Positions 1 to 8,718 are shown, counted from the stretch's first letter. The stretch is DNA of 32,610 bases from Spirochaetia bacterium (GCA_029858425.1 JAOUFE010000013.1:1-32610); one strand, 5' to 3'. The notes: generated by a model not told the origin, from the sequence alone. Made by a program: numbers and translations.

Positions 1-397
1 CATGCCGAACGCTTATTTGTTTTGTTCCGGTTTCAATTAATTTTTGGGTAATGTCATCTGTGATTACATCAGAATAGTTTGCCATGTCGATGCATATATC
101 TTTTAGAACTTCGTTGGTAGTTTCGTATGTTTTTAAAAATTGAGTAAATTTTTCTTTACGATTTTGGGAAGAAGAAGTGAAATATTCCGCTTTGCTTTTA
201 ATCCAGGACTGCTCAATTTGCGCATAGTAGTTTTTTTTTGCGGGCATAAATGGATATTTTTCGTAAATCATGTTGATAATTTTCAGGTTGCGATCCCCTT
301 TGAGTACAATGTCATCGAAGTTTGGAGCAGAATATTGGGGAGTAACAATTAAAGCAAGGAAGAACAGGGGAATGAGAATAATATTTTTTGTTTTCAT
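1..397 (-). CDS. Exported protein of unknown function (3' part missing)
   Basis: An open frame runs on the minus strand from an ATG at 397 to the window edge with no stop (132 codons). It begins MKTKNIILIPLFFLALIV, a clear signal peptide with a positive N-region and hydrophobic core, then TPQYSAPNFDD, so the product is probably periplasmic or surface-exposed. The rest is charged and mixed, with few glycines and no motif I recognise. Its ATG overlaps the TGA of the upstream gene (ATGA), so the two are probably translationally coupled and made together. The family is unknown. The signal peptide and the coupled start make it a credible gene although its end is outside the window. Confidence 0.7.
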   Translation of the reverse strand, partial: MKTKNIILIPLFFLALIVTPQYSAPNFDDIVLKGDRNLKIINMIYEKYPFMPAKKNYYAQIEQSWIKSKAEYFTSSSQNRKEKFTQFLKTYETTNEVLKDICIDMANYSDVITDDITQKLIETGTKQISVRH

Positions 398-1335
398 TGT
401 GTATTTTGCGGATTTTTTCCGTTAGCTCCTTCTTTTTTTTCTGTGGAATTATCACCGGATTTATCAATCATTGGTTCAGATCTCTGCTCAGCAGATATAT
501 TTTCTGTCTTTTCCGGAACTTTGTCTGATTTAAAACTTTTGACTCTGGAGTTCATGGTTTCGCTGATTTCGTTTAAGATTGATTTTTTACTTTCATCAAT
601 TTGGGAGTAGTCGTCATTGTGATGCAGCAAGAATGGATAATCCGAAGGAATGGATTTTTTATTGACATTATTAACAAGTTCATTTTTTAAAAAACTGTAA
701 TCGTCGATTTCCACAAATTCAATTTTTTTCAGGGCAACGTCGATGGATTGTTTTTTATATGCTTTTTTGTCTACCACGGGGGTGGAGCATTCCACAATAG
801 CCATAATTGCATATTTCTTGGCCTGGATAAGGGAGTTTAGCGCTTCCATATAGTATTTGATTTTTTTGGAATTCATGTAATGATTTGTATTGTACCCCAT
901 TTTACGGATTTCAACACCCTTCGCAAGATATGTATAACCGGATTTCAGGTAGTATTCAGCCTGCATATCGTGGGCTACAAGAATCAGCGGCCCGCTGACT
1001 TTAAGCAGGTTATCTGTATCCAGTTCATATTGTTTGGTCAGGATTTCAAAATACAGTTTTTTCAGATTTTTTTGACTCTCAATAATTTTATGGTAAGCCT
1101 CAGTATAATTACCGCTCAAATTATATATATTGGCTTCAAAGTTCAGTTCGATAGCTTTTTTGTATAAGGAAAAGAATTCTTCGTTTCGAAAATTGGATAC
1201 ATGGGGATTAATAAATTCGATAAAAAATTTGTTTTCCGCAATGATTTTTTTGGCAAAATCAGCATCTACAGATACGCTGTATACTTTTTGGATAAACAGG
1301 GAAAAAAAAATGGCGTAAAATAACATTTTTTTCAT
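394..1335 (-). CDS. Exported, helix-rich protein of unknown function
   Basis: I start this 313-residue protein at the ATG at 1335, because it gives MKKMLFYAIFFSLFIQKVYS, a good signal peptide. An in-frame TTG 42 bases upstream would put 14 polar residues before it. After the signal the protein is rich in K, E, Y and amphipathic helices (for example SGNYTEAYHKIIESQKNLKKLYFE and KYYMEALNSLIQAKKYAIMAI), which resemble TPR-like helical repeats, although no TPR consensus is clear. The last 60 residues or so are polar and low-complexity (EKTENISAEQRSEPM...NGKNPQNTQ), probably disordered. It overlaps the next minus-strand gene by four bases. I do not recognise a family. A helical periplasmic scaffold or lipid/peptidoglycan-associated role is only a guess. 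Confidence 0.7.
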   Translation of the reverse strand: MKKMLFYAIFFSLFIQKVYSVSVDADFAKKIIAENKFFIEFINPHVSNFRNEEFFSLYKKAIELNFEANIYNLSGNYTEAYHKIIESQKNLKKLYFEILTKQYELDTDNLLKVSGPLILVAHDMQAEYYLKSGYTYLAKGVEIRKMGYNTNHYMNSKKIKYYMEALNSLIQAKKYAIMAIVECSTPVVDKKAYKKQSIDVALKKIEFVEIDDYSFLKNELVNNVNKKSIPSDYPFLLHHNDDYSQIDESKKSILNEISETMNSRVKSFKSDKVPEKTENISAEQRSEPMIDKSGDNSTEKKEGANGKNPQNTQ

Positions 1336-1948
1336 GATATTGATCTTATTGTCGATCGATTTTCCAATTATGCTCAATTATTTTTTTCGCATGAGCAGTT
1401 TTTCTTCGTTTTTTTACGTTGTTTCTGTGAACGAATCCGATAATTTTAGGGATTTTTCCCCATATATTTAGTTTTGAAGTGGCAATATAAATTCAATGTA
1501 TAAATAAAAAAAAAGGGCTTGTCTAAAGAATCGGCAATTAACCACAGAGACGACCACTCTTTTTTAGATCGTAGCCATCTTTGTGTCCTTCGTGCTGATA
1601 TTTGTTCTTCTTAAGACAACCCCTTTGAAATCTGTCCTCCTACAATACGGTCATATCTGATGACCTGTTCCACATTTTCGATTTAAAAAGGAAAACGTAT
1701 CAATATTGCTTGTATATTTTTTTTTAGAATTATAACATAAAAAAAAATAAAGTCAAATGAAAACCCGCGAGAGGTGATTGAAGAGTGTCAGAGGTTTGAT
1801 TTTGTCGCAAGCTGCAAAATTCCGCCCATTCGAGGGGGAGCATTCCAGGTTCAGAATACAGGGGGATTGTGAGGTAAAGTTATTGACAAAGTAAAATCTC
1901 CTGGTGATTCGTATACAACTGGAAAGGTATAAGAAGAGAAATAGATTT
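1336..1948. other. Long divergent intergenic region
   Basis: No convincing gene lies here. The region separates the exported-protein pair (-) from the two-component system (+), so promoters for both should be in it. It holds degenerate repeat copy A (1513-1626), A- and T-tracts at 1505-1515 and 1718-1750, and a small palindrome GGTCAT-ATCTG-ATGACC at 1649-1665 that could bind a dimeric regulator. A TTGACA at 1883-1888 has no good -10 partner at 16-18 bases. An in-frame GTG at 1904 could extend the response regulator upstream by 15 residues, but the ATG at 1949 fits the family better. Confidence 0.6.
1513..1626. repeat. Degenerate inverted-repeat-ended element, copy A
   Basis: The ends form an imperfect inverted repeat: left AAAGGGCTTGTCTAAAGAA, right (reverse complement) AAAGGGGTTGTCTTAAGAA, 17 of 19 identical. 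The interior has an ACCACAGAGA motif and, at 1546-1580, a 35-base block identical to 14406-14440 in copy C. There is no coding potential. The size (about 114 bp) and the terminal repeats fit a degenerate miniature inverted-repeat element. No target-site duplication is clear. Confidence 0.6.
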
Positions 1949-2686
1949 ATGGGGAAAAAAATTCGGACTATAATTGTTGAAGATGAGCTGCCCATTCGGG
2001 AGGAGATTCTTGAATTGGCTCTCAGGATTGAGCGTCTGCAAATAGTTGGAGTCGGAAAAAACGGAAAAGACCTGGAAAGTTTATTGCTGGAAAAAAAACC
2101 CGATCTGGCACTTTTAGATATCGAACTACCCATACAAGACTCAATGGCTGTATTGGCCGAGCAAAAAAATCTTCCTCATTTGATATTCATATCTGCGTAT
2201 GAAATGTATGCTCCGAGGGCTTTTGAAATGGAGGCTGTGGATTACCTGGTAAAACCAGTAAAAGAGGATCGGTTCAATCAGGCTGTAAAGCGCGCCATTG
2301 ACCGAATTCACTCAGACAACACTAACGATAATCAGTCGAATAAAGCATCGAAAATACTCTGGGTTCGTGAAAACGACAGGATAATCCCTGTTCCTGTAAA
2401 TGAAATTATCTATCTGGAAGCAAGCAATAAAACCACGTATATAAATGTGCGGGATGGTAAACAGTTTTCTGTTTTACGCCCACTTTCCAGTATATTGGGT
2501 CAGTTTGAGTCATCCTCTTTTTTTTTGCAGATCCACCGAAAATATGCAGTAAACGGCTCGAAAATACTGGAAATGCATCCATTATTTCACGGAAGACACG
2601 AAATAACCATAAAAGGACTTGATCAAAAATTGCCAGTAAGCCGGCGTTACGCATCCAGAATTTTGACAGGTTTGAAAAGAGCCTGA
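1949..2686 (+). CDS. LytTR-family response regulator
   Basis: This is a two-domain transcription regulator of the AgrA/LytR type (245 residues from ATG 1949). The receiver domain (about 5-122) shows the acidic pair E11-D12, the phosphoacceptor D57 in LALLDIELP, S82 in FISAY and K102 in VKPV. The C-terminal LytTR DNA-binding domain (about 135-243) has the usual ILWVRENDRI, EIIYLEASNKTTYI and HRKYAVN segments, where the beta-rich fold reads imperfect direct repeats in promoters. It lies two bases upstream of the kinase gene, so the pair is almost certainly one operon and one phosphorelay. Envelope or autolysis control is typical of LytTR regulators, but the target here is unknown. A GTG at 1904 is a possible alternative start. 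Confidence 0.92.
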   Translation: MGKKIRTIIVEDELPIREEILELALRIERLQIVGVGKNGKDLESLLLEKKPDLALLDIELPIQDSMAVLAEQKNLPHLIFISAYEMYAPRAFEMEAVDYLVKPVKEDRFNQAVKRAIDRIHSDNTNDNQSNKASKILWVRENDRIIPVPVNEIIYLEASNKTTYINVRDGKQFSVLRPLSSILGQFESSSFFLQIHRKYAVNGSKILEMHPLFHGRHEITIKGLDQKLPVSRRYASRILTGLKRA

Positions 2687-2688
2687 AA

Positions 2689-4503
2689 ATGAAAAACAGG
2701 AAGCTTGTTTTTATTTTTCTGCTTTCTGCTTTTTCCCCCGTATTTTCCAGCCCGGCATTAAATCTTCAAAATAATCAGCAGTTATATGATCTTGGATCCT
2801 ATGTATCTTTTTTTAAAGATCCGGAGAATCAACTTAAAATCGAAGATATCATACAACAGGACAGGGCAGGCAGTATCTTTAAGCAAAACAGGGACAATCC
2901 CAACTTTGGTTTAACAAGGTCGAGAATTTGGGGAAAGGTTGATTGTAAAAATAGTTCATCCCGTCAAAAAGACTGGTTTCTGATATTTGAATCAGAAAGG
3001 CTGGAAGAAATTAATATTTATGTTGTGTCGCCGGAAAAAATTATTTCTAAATTTCATTATGATCGATTTCAGTCGTTTCAGGAAAGATATGTCAAACATA
3101 GAAAACTGGTATTTCCTCTCGATTTGGAAAAGTCCTTTCAAACTGTTTATTTCAGCGTAAAGTCAGAGGATTCAATGGAGCTTGGAGCTGTTATTGCTTC
3201 ACCCATCGGATTTGCCAAAAAAAACTATGATGATATGCTGATTGCCGGTTTGTATTATGGTATTATGATCTCGATGATTATTTATAATACATTTATTTTT
3301 TTTACCACCAGAGATAAAAGTTATATTTTTTATATAGTTTATATTCTTTCTTATTCGTTGGTTCAATTCAGTATGGATGGATTGCTTCATGAATATATTT
3401 TTAATCAAAGTTTTGGATTGGCTCGCGATTTGCGCATATTTTTTTCGACCTCGGCAATGATATTTGCCTTACTTTTTGCCATATCTCTTTTGGAGGTAAA
3501 ACAAAAGTTTCCCGGGCTATATAAAGCATATCTAATTGTGCTCATGGTTTGCTTGATTCCGGCTGTTTTGCAATCCATTTTTGGTTTTTCCATAGGGTTG
3601 ATCAGCCTTGTATACGTTTTGTTTGCTTTTTGCCCGTTTCAGCTTGTCTCCGGACTTATTCTTGCAAGGAAAACAAGACTCGGCCGCTATTATTTTGCAG
3701 CCTGGTTCGTTTTCATATTTGGAATATTGATTCATGGTTTGACATATCTTCATATATACGTTCCATTCCCGGAAAAAATGAACTACTCTATGCAATGGGG
3801 AAGCGCAATAGAGGCTCTGATTTTATCTCTGGCGCTTGGATACCGCATTAATCTCTTGCGTCAGTCGATCATGGAAAAAGATACAGAATTGTTAAATGCA
3901 AAGTTTTCAAATTTAAGAGATAAAATGAATCCTCATTTTGTTCTAAATACATTAAGCATTATAATGTCTTATTTAAAAAGAGACGTTGAAAAGGCTGATG
4001 CCGCTTTGAGCCACTTCACTTCGGCATACAAGTATTTGATCAGACATGAAAACCAGCATATTACTTCAATGGAAAATGAAATTGAATTTACAAAAGACTA
4101 TGCAAACATTTTATTGATTAAATTTGGAGATACGTTGAAAATTGAATACGATATTCAGGGGAAACTTGATAAAATATCCATTCCATTTCTTTCTTTGCAG
4201 CCCATTGTTGAAAATGCCTTTAAGCATGGAATACGCAAACTGGAGAAAGGGAAAATCCATATTCGGATCAGGGTGAGTATTCCCAAAGTGGAGATTGTTG
4301 TAAAAAACACTTCTAATGAATGGAAAATAAAAAATCCGTTTAACGGAACCCTGGGGGCTATTCGCAGAAGAATCCAGCATTTTTTTGAAGACGGGGATTT
4401 AACGATACGCAATGAAAATAATGAAACTATAGTTCAAATTAATTACAAAAATATAATAAAACAAGACAATGTTACCCTGTCCCCTGGATTTAATAGAGTA
4501 TAG
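2689..4503 (+). CDS. 7TM-DISM sensor histidine kinase of the LytS/YehU class
   Basis: A 604-residue inner-membrane kinase and the partner of the upstream LytTR regulator. Residues 1-21 are a signal peptide. About 30-180 is a periplasmic 7TMR-DISMED2-like sensor domain (NFGLTRSRIWGKV), a fold thought to bind carbohydrate-like ligands. About 183-395 holds seven hydrophobic segments beginning LIAGLYYGIMISMIIYNTF, the 7TM-DISM hallmark. The cytoplasmic His_kinase domain has the phosphoacceptor H416 in KMNPHFVLNTL, and the HATPase N-box has N509 in IVENAFKHG. The region that normally holds the DNGxG and GxGLxN boxes reads VVKNTSNEWKIKNPFNGTLGAIRRRI, so the ATP-lid glycines are largely missing. That is tolerated in some LytS-type kinases but is notable. 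It ends four bases before the methyltransferase start, probably in the same transcript. Confidence 0.9.
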   Translation: MKNRKLVFIFLLSAFSPVFSSPALNLQNNQQLYDLGSYVSFFKDPENQLKIEDIIQQDRAGSIFKQNRDNPNFGLTRSRIWGKVDCKNSSSRQKDWFLIFESERLEEINIYVVSPEKIISKFHYDRFQSFQERYVKHRKLVFPLDLEKSFQTVYFSVKSEDSMELGAVIASPIGFAKKNYDDMLIAGLYYGIMISMIIYNTFIFFTTRDKSYIFYIVYILSYSLVQFSMDGLLHEYIFNQSFGLARDLRIFFSTSAMIFALLFAISLLEVKQKFPGLYKAYLIVLMVCLIPAVLQSIFGFSIGLISLVYVLFAFCPFQLVSGLILARKTRLGRYYFAAWFVFIFGILIHGLTYLHIYVPFPEKMNYSMQWGSAIEALILSLALGYRINLLRQSIMEKDTELLNAKFSNLRDKMNPHFVLNTLSIIMSYLKRDVEKADAALSHFTSAYKYLIRHENQHITSMENEIEFTKDYANILLIKFGDTLKIEYDIQGKLDKISIPFLSLQPIVENAFKHGIRKLEKGKIHIRIRVSIPKVEIVVKNTSNEWKIKNPFNGTLGAIRRRIQHFFEDGDLTIRNENNETIVQINYKNIIKQDNVTLSPGFNRV

Positions 4504-4507
4504 ACCT

Positions 4508-5698
4508 ATGAAAAATCTCCCGCTTGTTCGTATACCTCCGTCGATTTTTTTGCAACTTAGAAAAGGAAGCCCCTGGGTATTTCGAGATTCTCTGCCTGAT
4601 TATGAAAGCATTAGAAATCTTTTACCCGAAGGCGGGTGGGTGAGAATTTCCGCTTCTAAAAACCCGGGCGGACTGGCTTTGTTTGATCCGGACAATGCCA
4701 TTGCATTGCGGATTTTTGACAGCTCCCATGAAGAGATTCCAGTAAAGCCATTTTTGCACTATAAAATATCATCTGCGATTTCGATTCGTTCACCCATTGA
4801 CCGCTCCATAACAAATGGAATGCGCCTGATTCACGGGGAAAACGATTTTTTGCCGGGTCTCGTTGCAGATATTTATGATCGTCTGCTTGTCTTTAGGCCA
4901 GATACAGCAGTCTGGATTCCATTTTTACCTGTTGTAACGGAATATCTTTCCAGAGAGGTTGCTTTCGATGCATCCTGTCTTATTTATTCCGGTCAGTCAG
5001 GCTGGCTTGAAGGGGAAGCTGTTTTGCCGACGGAATTTTTGGAAAATTCTCTGCGATTTATGGTTGATCCTTCGGTAGGTCAAAAAACAGGTTTTTTCCT
5101 CGATATGCGGCCGAACCGGAAGATAATTCAACAATTTTCCGGCGGTAAAAACATTCTGAACTGTTTTTCCTATACCGGAGCATTTTCTGTGTATGCCCGT
5201 TCAGGCGGCGCCATGGAAACAACGAATGTAGATATTTCCAGCGGAGCCATAGAGGCGGCCAAAGAAAACCATCGAATCAATGGATATGCCGACGAGAAAA
5301 CCGGCTATGTTGCGCAGGATGCTTTTGAATATCTTGAAACAATACCTGAAATTTCTGTAAAAAAAGTTCGAACTCTGCAAGGCCCCTTTGACATGATTAT
5401 TTTAGACCCGCCGGCATTTGCCCATTCCAAAGAAAAAATTGAATCTGGAATTGCGTCATACCGAAAATTAAACCAGACAGCATTGGCCAGGCTTGGTTCG
5501 GGGCAGTACCTGGCGACGGCTTCCTGCTCGTCGCGTATCAGCGCGGAACAATTTCTTGGCGCCGTTTCCGAAGCTGCTTCGGAAACCGGGCGCAAACTTC
5601 GGCTGGTTTATTCTCATGGGGCAGGGGAAGATCATCCGGTTGCCCTGAACAGCGGGATTATGCCCTACCTGAAGTTTTATTTGTTCATGGTGAGTTGA
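4508..5698 (+). CDS. rlmI: RlmI-like SAM-dependent rRNA methyltransferase
   Basis: A 396-residue class I methyltransferase of the COG1092 (RlmI/YccW) family, whose E. coli member makes m5C1962 in 23S rRNA. The N-terminal 80 residues or so form a PUA-like RNA-binding domain (KGSPWVFRDSL, ...GGLALFDPDNAIALRIF). The family signature VGQKTGFFLDMRPNR lies near 190-204. It is followed by the SAM-binding NCFSYTGAFSVYA and the catalytic LDPPAFAHSKEK, and the SCSS motif near the end supplies a Cys. I chose ATG 4508; an upstream in-frame ATG at 4469 would overlap the kinase gene by 35 bases. The gene follows the kinase directly and may be cotranscribed with it. The family is secure, but the exact modified base is inferred. 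Confidence 0.87.
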   Translation: MKNLPLVRIPPSIFLQLRKGSPWVFRDSLPDYESIRNLLPEGGWVRISASKNPGGLALFDPDNAIALRIFDSSHEEIPVKPFLHYKISSAISIRSPIDRSITNGMRLIHGENDFLPGLVADIYDRLLVFRPDTAVWIPFLPVVTEYLSREVAFDASCLIYSGQSGWLEGEAVLPTEFLENSLRFMVDPSVGQKTGFFLDMRPNRKIIQQFSGGKNILNCFSYTGAFSVYARSGGAMETTNVDISSGAIEAAKENHRINGYADEKTGYVAQDAFEYLETIPEISVKKVRTLQGPFDMIILDPPAFAHSKEKIESGIASYRKLNQTALARLGSGQYLATASCSSRISAEQFLGAVSEAASETGRKLRLVYSHGAGEDHPVALNSGIMPYLKFYLFMVS

Positions 5699-5748
5699 CG
5701 GTACTGGCGCGACCAAAGTTTTGTCAATGCCAGCCCCCGGATTTTGGG

Positions 5749-6594
5749 CTATTCCTTGCTTTGTTCTCTCATAAACTTGATTACTGTTTCATTGGACATA
5801 AGAACCGGCATTTGAGTCCAGTTTTTGTATTTGGCCAGCATCTCTGCTTCCCGTGAGGGATCGTTTGCGGCAGTTTTCATGTCTGCAAAATACTGTTTAA
5901 AAATAGATATTAATTCCGGGCCGCCGATATCGCCATGACCAGGGACTATTTTTTGAATATCAAAGAGTTGGGGCAAGTCGCTAAACGCCTTTAAATATCC
6001 GTTGACATCGACACCCGTTCTCATCGTAAGAGCCGGAGCCTGTTGATTGAGAATAATATCTCCCGTAAAAAGCATTTTACGCTTTTTTAAATAAACAACA
6101 ATATCGCTTTTGGTGTGTGCCGGGTAAGGCATGTTTTTGACAATAACTGTTTCATCTCCAATTTTAAACTCTGTTTTATCTTTAATCAGATCCGTTGGCA
6201 TAGAATCCGGATCTGCCTGGCTGATCCAGAAATCCGCTGTATATCTGCCGCCGGCATAAATTTTATTTCCGGGATATAATTTGTTTCCTCCCACATGATC
6301 CGGGTGAATATGGGTATTAACCACAATGATCGGTTTGCCGCCGGCAATTTTTCTAACCATTTCGTATAGTTTTCCGGAGGCTCCGGACATTTTTGTGTCA
6401 ATCACAAGAACAGCGTTATCGCCCTCTAAAATCCCGGAGTTTCCCCCGCCACCCGGAACAAGAGTAAGATTTTTGTCATAGGCAATTGTATCCATATGGG
6501 TCATTTTTTTCAGGAATGGGGCAACCATAAAAATATAAAAACCAAATCCCAGGGCAAAAATTCCGCCCGCTATCCATAATATTTTTGATTTCAT
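5749..6594 (-). CDS. Membrane-anchored metallo-beta-lactamase-fold hydrolase
   Basis: A 281-residue MBL-superfamily protein. Residues 4-28 (ILWIAGGIFALGFGFYIFMVAPF) form a single N-terminal anchor or uncleaved signal, placing the enzyme on the periplasmic face. The zinc-binding motif is THIHPDH (H95, H97, D99, H100), followed by a PAHTKSDI His, the LFTGDI bridging Asp and a C-terminal VPGHGDIGG His, so both metal sites look complete. This layout is shared by class B beta-lactamase-like and glyoxalase II-like hydrolases. Nothing specific points to lactam substrates, so I leave the substrate open. I chose ATG 6594; a TTG at 6648 would add 18 residues. The gene converges on the rRNA methyltransferase with 50 bases between stops. 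Confidence 0.87.
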   Translation of the reverse strand: MKSKILWIAGGIFALGFGFYIFMVAPFLKKMTHMDTIAYDKNLTLVPGGGGNSGILEGDNAVLVIDTKMSGASGKLYEMVRKIAGGKPIIVVNTHIHPDHVGGNKLYPGNKIYAGGRYTADFWISQADPDSMPTDLIKDKTEFKIGDETVIVKNMPYPAHTKSDIVVYLKKRKMLFTGDIILNQQAPALTMRTGVDVNGYLKAFSDLPQLFDIQKIVPGHGDIGGPELISIFKQYFADMKTAANDPSREAEMLAKYKNWTQMPVLMSNETVIKFMREQSKE

Positions 6595-6688
6595 GTGACA
6601 AAGTATGAATGGATGCCATAATGAAAACCCAAAAACAGATATACGCAATCCGGAATAAAAAAGAAATATCCGTCAATTGCCGGAATTT

Positions 6689-7294
6689 ATGGATATTATT
6701 TGGACAATAGTACTGGATTTTTCCCGGGCATTTTCAATTTTGTTTATAGCAATGGATCCGGTCAGCCTTATACCTGTATTTCTGGCGCTGACTCATAAAG
6801 AATCGCTTGCAGCAAAAAGGAAAATTGCGTTGCGTTCGTGCATGGCTGCCCTGGCGGTTGGTTTGCTTTTTTTATTTGCCGGAAAATACATTTTTGACTT
6901 GCTGGGAATTTATATGGCTGACTTCAGGATTGGAGGCGGGCTGCTTCTTGTTACCATCTCTATATACGATATGATTAATCACGGACAAAGCAAAAAGCCG
7001 GATTCATCATCATCAGCGGTAGTGCCGCTGGGCGTTCCTTTAATTACAGGTCCGGCAGTATTAACCACCTTGATTTTCTTGTTTGATAATCACGGATATC
7101 CGATAACGATCGTATCTTTTTGCCTGAATGTTCTTATCGTGTATATTTCATTTTATTATTCGCAGTGGATATTGAAGATATTTGGTTCCGAAGGAATTCG
7201 CGGTTTTGCCAAATTAATATCGATTCTTCTTTCAGCCTACGGCGTTATGATGATACGGCGAGGGATTATGGAAATCCTTAAATCAAGCTCATAA
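6689..7294 (+). CDS. MarC-family integral membrane protein
   Basis: A 201-residue membrane protein of the MarC/UPF0056 family. Six hydrophobic segments are visible. The family signatures are FIAMDPVSLIPVFLALT near the N-terminus and VPLGVPLITGPAVLTTLI in the middle, both with prolines inside membrane helices. The family's function is not established: MarC was named for linkage to the multiple-antibiotic-resistance locus but is not itself a proven efflux pump. The start is either ATG 6689 or the in-frame TTG at 6677; I prefer the ATG. It is divergent from the MBL-fold gene, with only about 95 bases for both promoters. Confidence 0.9.
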   Translation: MDIIWTIVLDFSRAFSILFIAMDPVSLIPVFLALTHKESLAAKRKIALRSCMAALAVGLLFLFAGKYIFDLLGIYMADFRIGGGLLLVTISIYDMINHGQSKKPDSSSSAVVPLGVPLITGPAVLTTLIFLFDNHGYPITIVSFCLNVLIVYISFYYSQWILKIFGSEGIRGFAKLISILLSAYGVMMIRRGIMEILKSSS

Positions 7295-7301
7295 CGCCCT
7301 T

Positions 7302-7377
7302 GGTAAAAACGCGTTGATGCAGGTTTTTCTGACCGAATTTCGAGTACCTGCCAAAACGCATAATTTCATGCTTTACC
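7302..7377. repeat. Nested intergenic palindrome carrying a short dispersed repeat
   Basis: Between marC and the M48 gene, three inverted repeats nest: GGTAAA/TTTACC (7302-7307 with 7372-7377), GCGTT/AACGC (7311-7315 with 7355-7359) and GCAGGT/ACCTGC (7319-7324 with 7346-7351). The central loop holds, on the minus strand, ACTCGAAATTCGGTCAGAA (7327-7345), which matches a sequence at 10233-10251 at 17 of 19 positions. It could be a small mobile-element remnant that also acts as a terminator or leader hairpin. Confidence 0.5.
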
Positions 7378-7405
7378 GCGCATCGCATTAATTTTTCATT
7401 TTCCC

Positions 7406-8656
7406 ATGAATATGTTTGCATGGATTATCCTCGTAACGCTCCTGTTTCAGTACGCCTTGAATCTGGTTTCAGATATTTTAAATTTAAAGGCCATGTCGGA
7501 AAAAATTCCGGATGAATTCAGGGGATTTTATGACTCGCAGGAATATGAAAAGTCGCAGCGGTACACGCGCGAAAAAACGCGGTTTGGTTTTGTAACGCAT
7601 ACTTTTGACCTGGCGTTGATTCTGGGGTTCTGGTTTCTGGGCGGCTTTAACGATGTGGATGGAATCGTCCGAAATGCCGGGTATTCTCCGATTATCACAG
7701 GTATTATTTACATTGGCGCTCTTGTAATATTAAATGCTCTGGTCAGTTTGCCTTTCCAGATATACTCTACATTCGTCATTGAGGAAAAATACGGGTTTAA
7801 CAGAACTACCGTAAAAACCTATGTCTCGGATCTTCTAAAAGGACTCGCGCTTGCCGTGATTATTGGCGTACCCCTTTTGTACATGATTCTCTGGTTTTTT
7901 GAAAATACCGGATCGTATTCCTGGCTATACATCTGGGTGGGCATAACGCTCATCAGCCTCCTGCTGCAATTTATTGCGCCAGTGTGGATTATGCCATTGT
8001 TTAACAAATTCAAACCCATGGAAGACGGCGAACTCAAAAGCGCCATAATGAAATATGCAAAAAAAGTATCCTTTGCCTTAAAAGATGTTTTTGTAATGGA
8101 CGGATCGAAAAGATCCAGCAAGGCTAATGCTTTTTTTACGGGGTTCGGCAAAAACAAAAGGGTGGCTCTTTTTGATACGCTGATTGAAAAACAGTCCACA
8201 GACGAGCTGGTTTCGGTTCTGGCGCATGAAGTAGGGCACTACAAGAAAAAGCATATTGTAAAGGGCATGATTACAAGCGTGTTGCATACGGGGGTATTGT
8301 TTTATTTGATGGGCGGTTTTATCGAAAACAGAGATTTGTTTGACGCTTTCTTCATGGAGCATACATCAATATACGCCAGTTTGATTTTTTTCACCATGCT
8401 TTTTTCGCCTGTGGAAATGATCCTTTCGATGGTCATGGCCGTATTCAGCCGAAAGCATGAATATGAGGCCGACCGTTATGCCGCCGAGACCATTCAAAAG
8501 CCGGATCACTTAATTTCCTCGCTAAAAAAGTTGAGCGTGGATCATTTGTCCAATTTGACCCCGCATCCGTTGTATGTGTTTTTGCATTATTCACATCCGC
8601 CCATTTTATCAAGGGTAAATGCATTGCGCAGTATTGGGGAAAAGTCCAAAGCCTGA
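7406..8656 (+). CDS. M48-family membrane zinc protease (Ste24/CAAX protease-like)
   Basis: A 416-residue integral membrane metalloprotease. The N-terminal half matches the M48 N-terminal domain of Ste24-like enzymes (LVSDILNLKAM...IPDEFRGFYD, ...IYSTFVIEEKYGFNRTT), with several transmembrane helices. The zinc site is HEVGH (H274, E275, H278) in VLAHEVGHYKKKH, with the third ligand in KHEYEADRYAAE. FTGFGKNKRVALFDTL just before it is also typical. In bacteria such enzymes are taken to act in membrane-protein quality control; prenyl processing is a eukaryotic role and is not implied. Length and motifs are complete. The start at ATG 7406 is the first in frame after the palindromic spacer. Confidence 0.92.
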   Translation: MNMFAWIILVTLLFQYALNLVSDILNLKAMSEKIPDEFRGFYDSQEYEKSQRYTREKTRFGFVTHTFDLALILGFWFLGGFNDVDGIVRNAGYSPIITGIIYIGALVILNALVSLPFQIYSTFVIEEKYGFNRTTVKTYVSDLLKGLALAVIIGVPLLYMILWFFENTGSYSWLYIWVGITLISLLLQFIAPVWIMPLFNKFKPMEDGELKSAIMKYAKKVSFALKDVFVMDGSKRSSKANAFFTGFGKNKRVALFDTLIEKQSTDELVSVLAHEVGHYKKKHIVKGMITSVLHTGVLFYLMGGFIENRDLFDAFFMEHTSIYASLIFFTMLFSPVEMILSMVMAVFSRKHEYEADRYAAETIQKPDHLISSLKKLSVDHLSNLTPHPLYVFLHYSHPPILSRVNALRSIGEKSKA

Positions 8657-8660
8657 AAGA

Positions 8661-8718
8661 GCGCGAATGCGGGAGGCTTCGCCCCCCTGGGGCCGCACGG
8701 GGTTGCGGCCTTCCCCCC
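8661..8718. repeat. G+C-rich palindromic spacer between convergent genes
   Basis: The 62 bases between the stops of the M48 gene and the PLP-enzyme gene are far richer in G+C than the flanks. They contain GGCCGCA-CGGGGT-TGCGGCC (8691-8710), a 7-bp stem, and a GGAGGCTTCGCCCCCC stretch. A two-way terminator or a small palindromic repeat is possible. There is no clean T-tract after the stem on either strand. Confidence 0.4.

Noticed and set aside
1883-1888. TTGACA as a promoter -35 for the two-component system
   Set aside because: No acceptable -10 lies 16-18 bases downstream.
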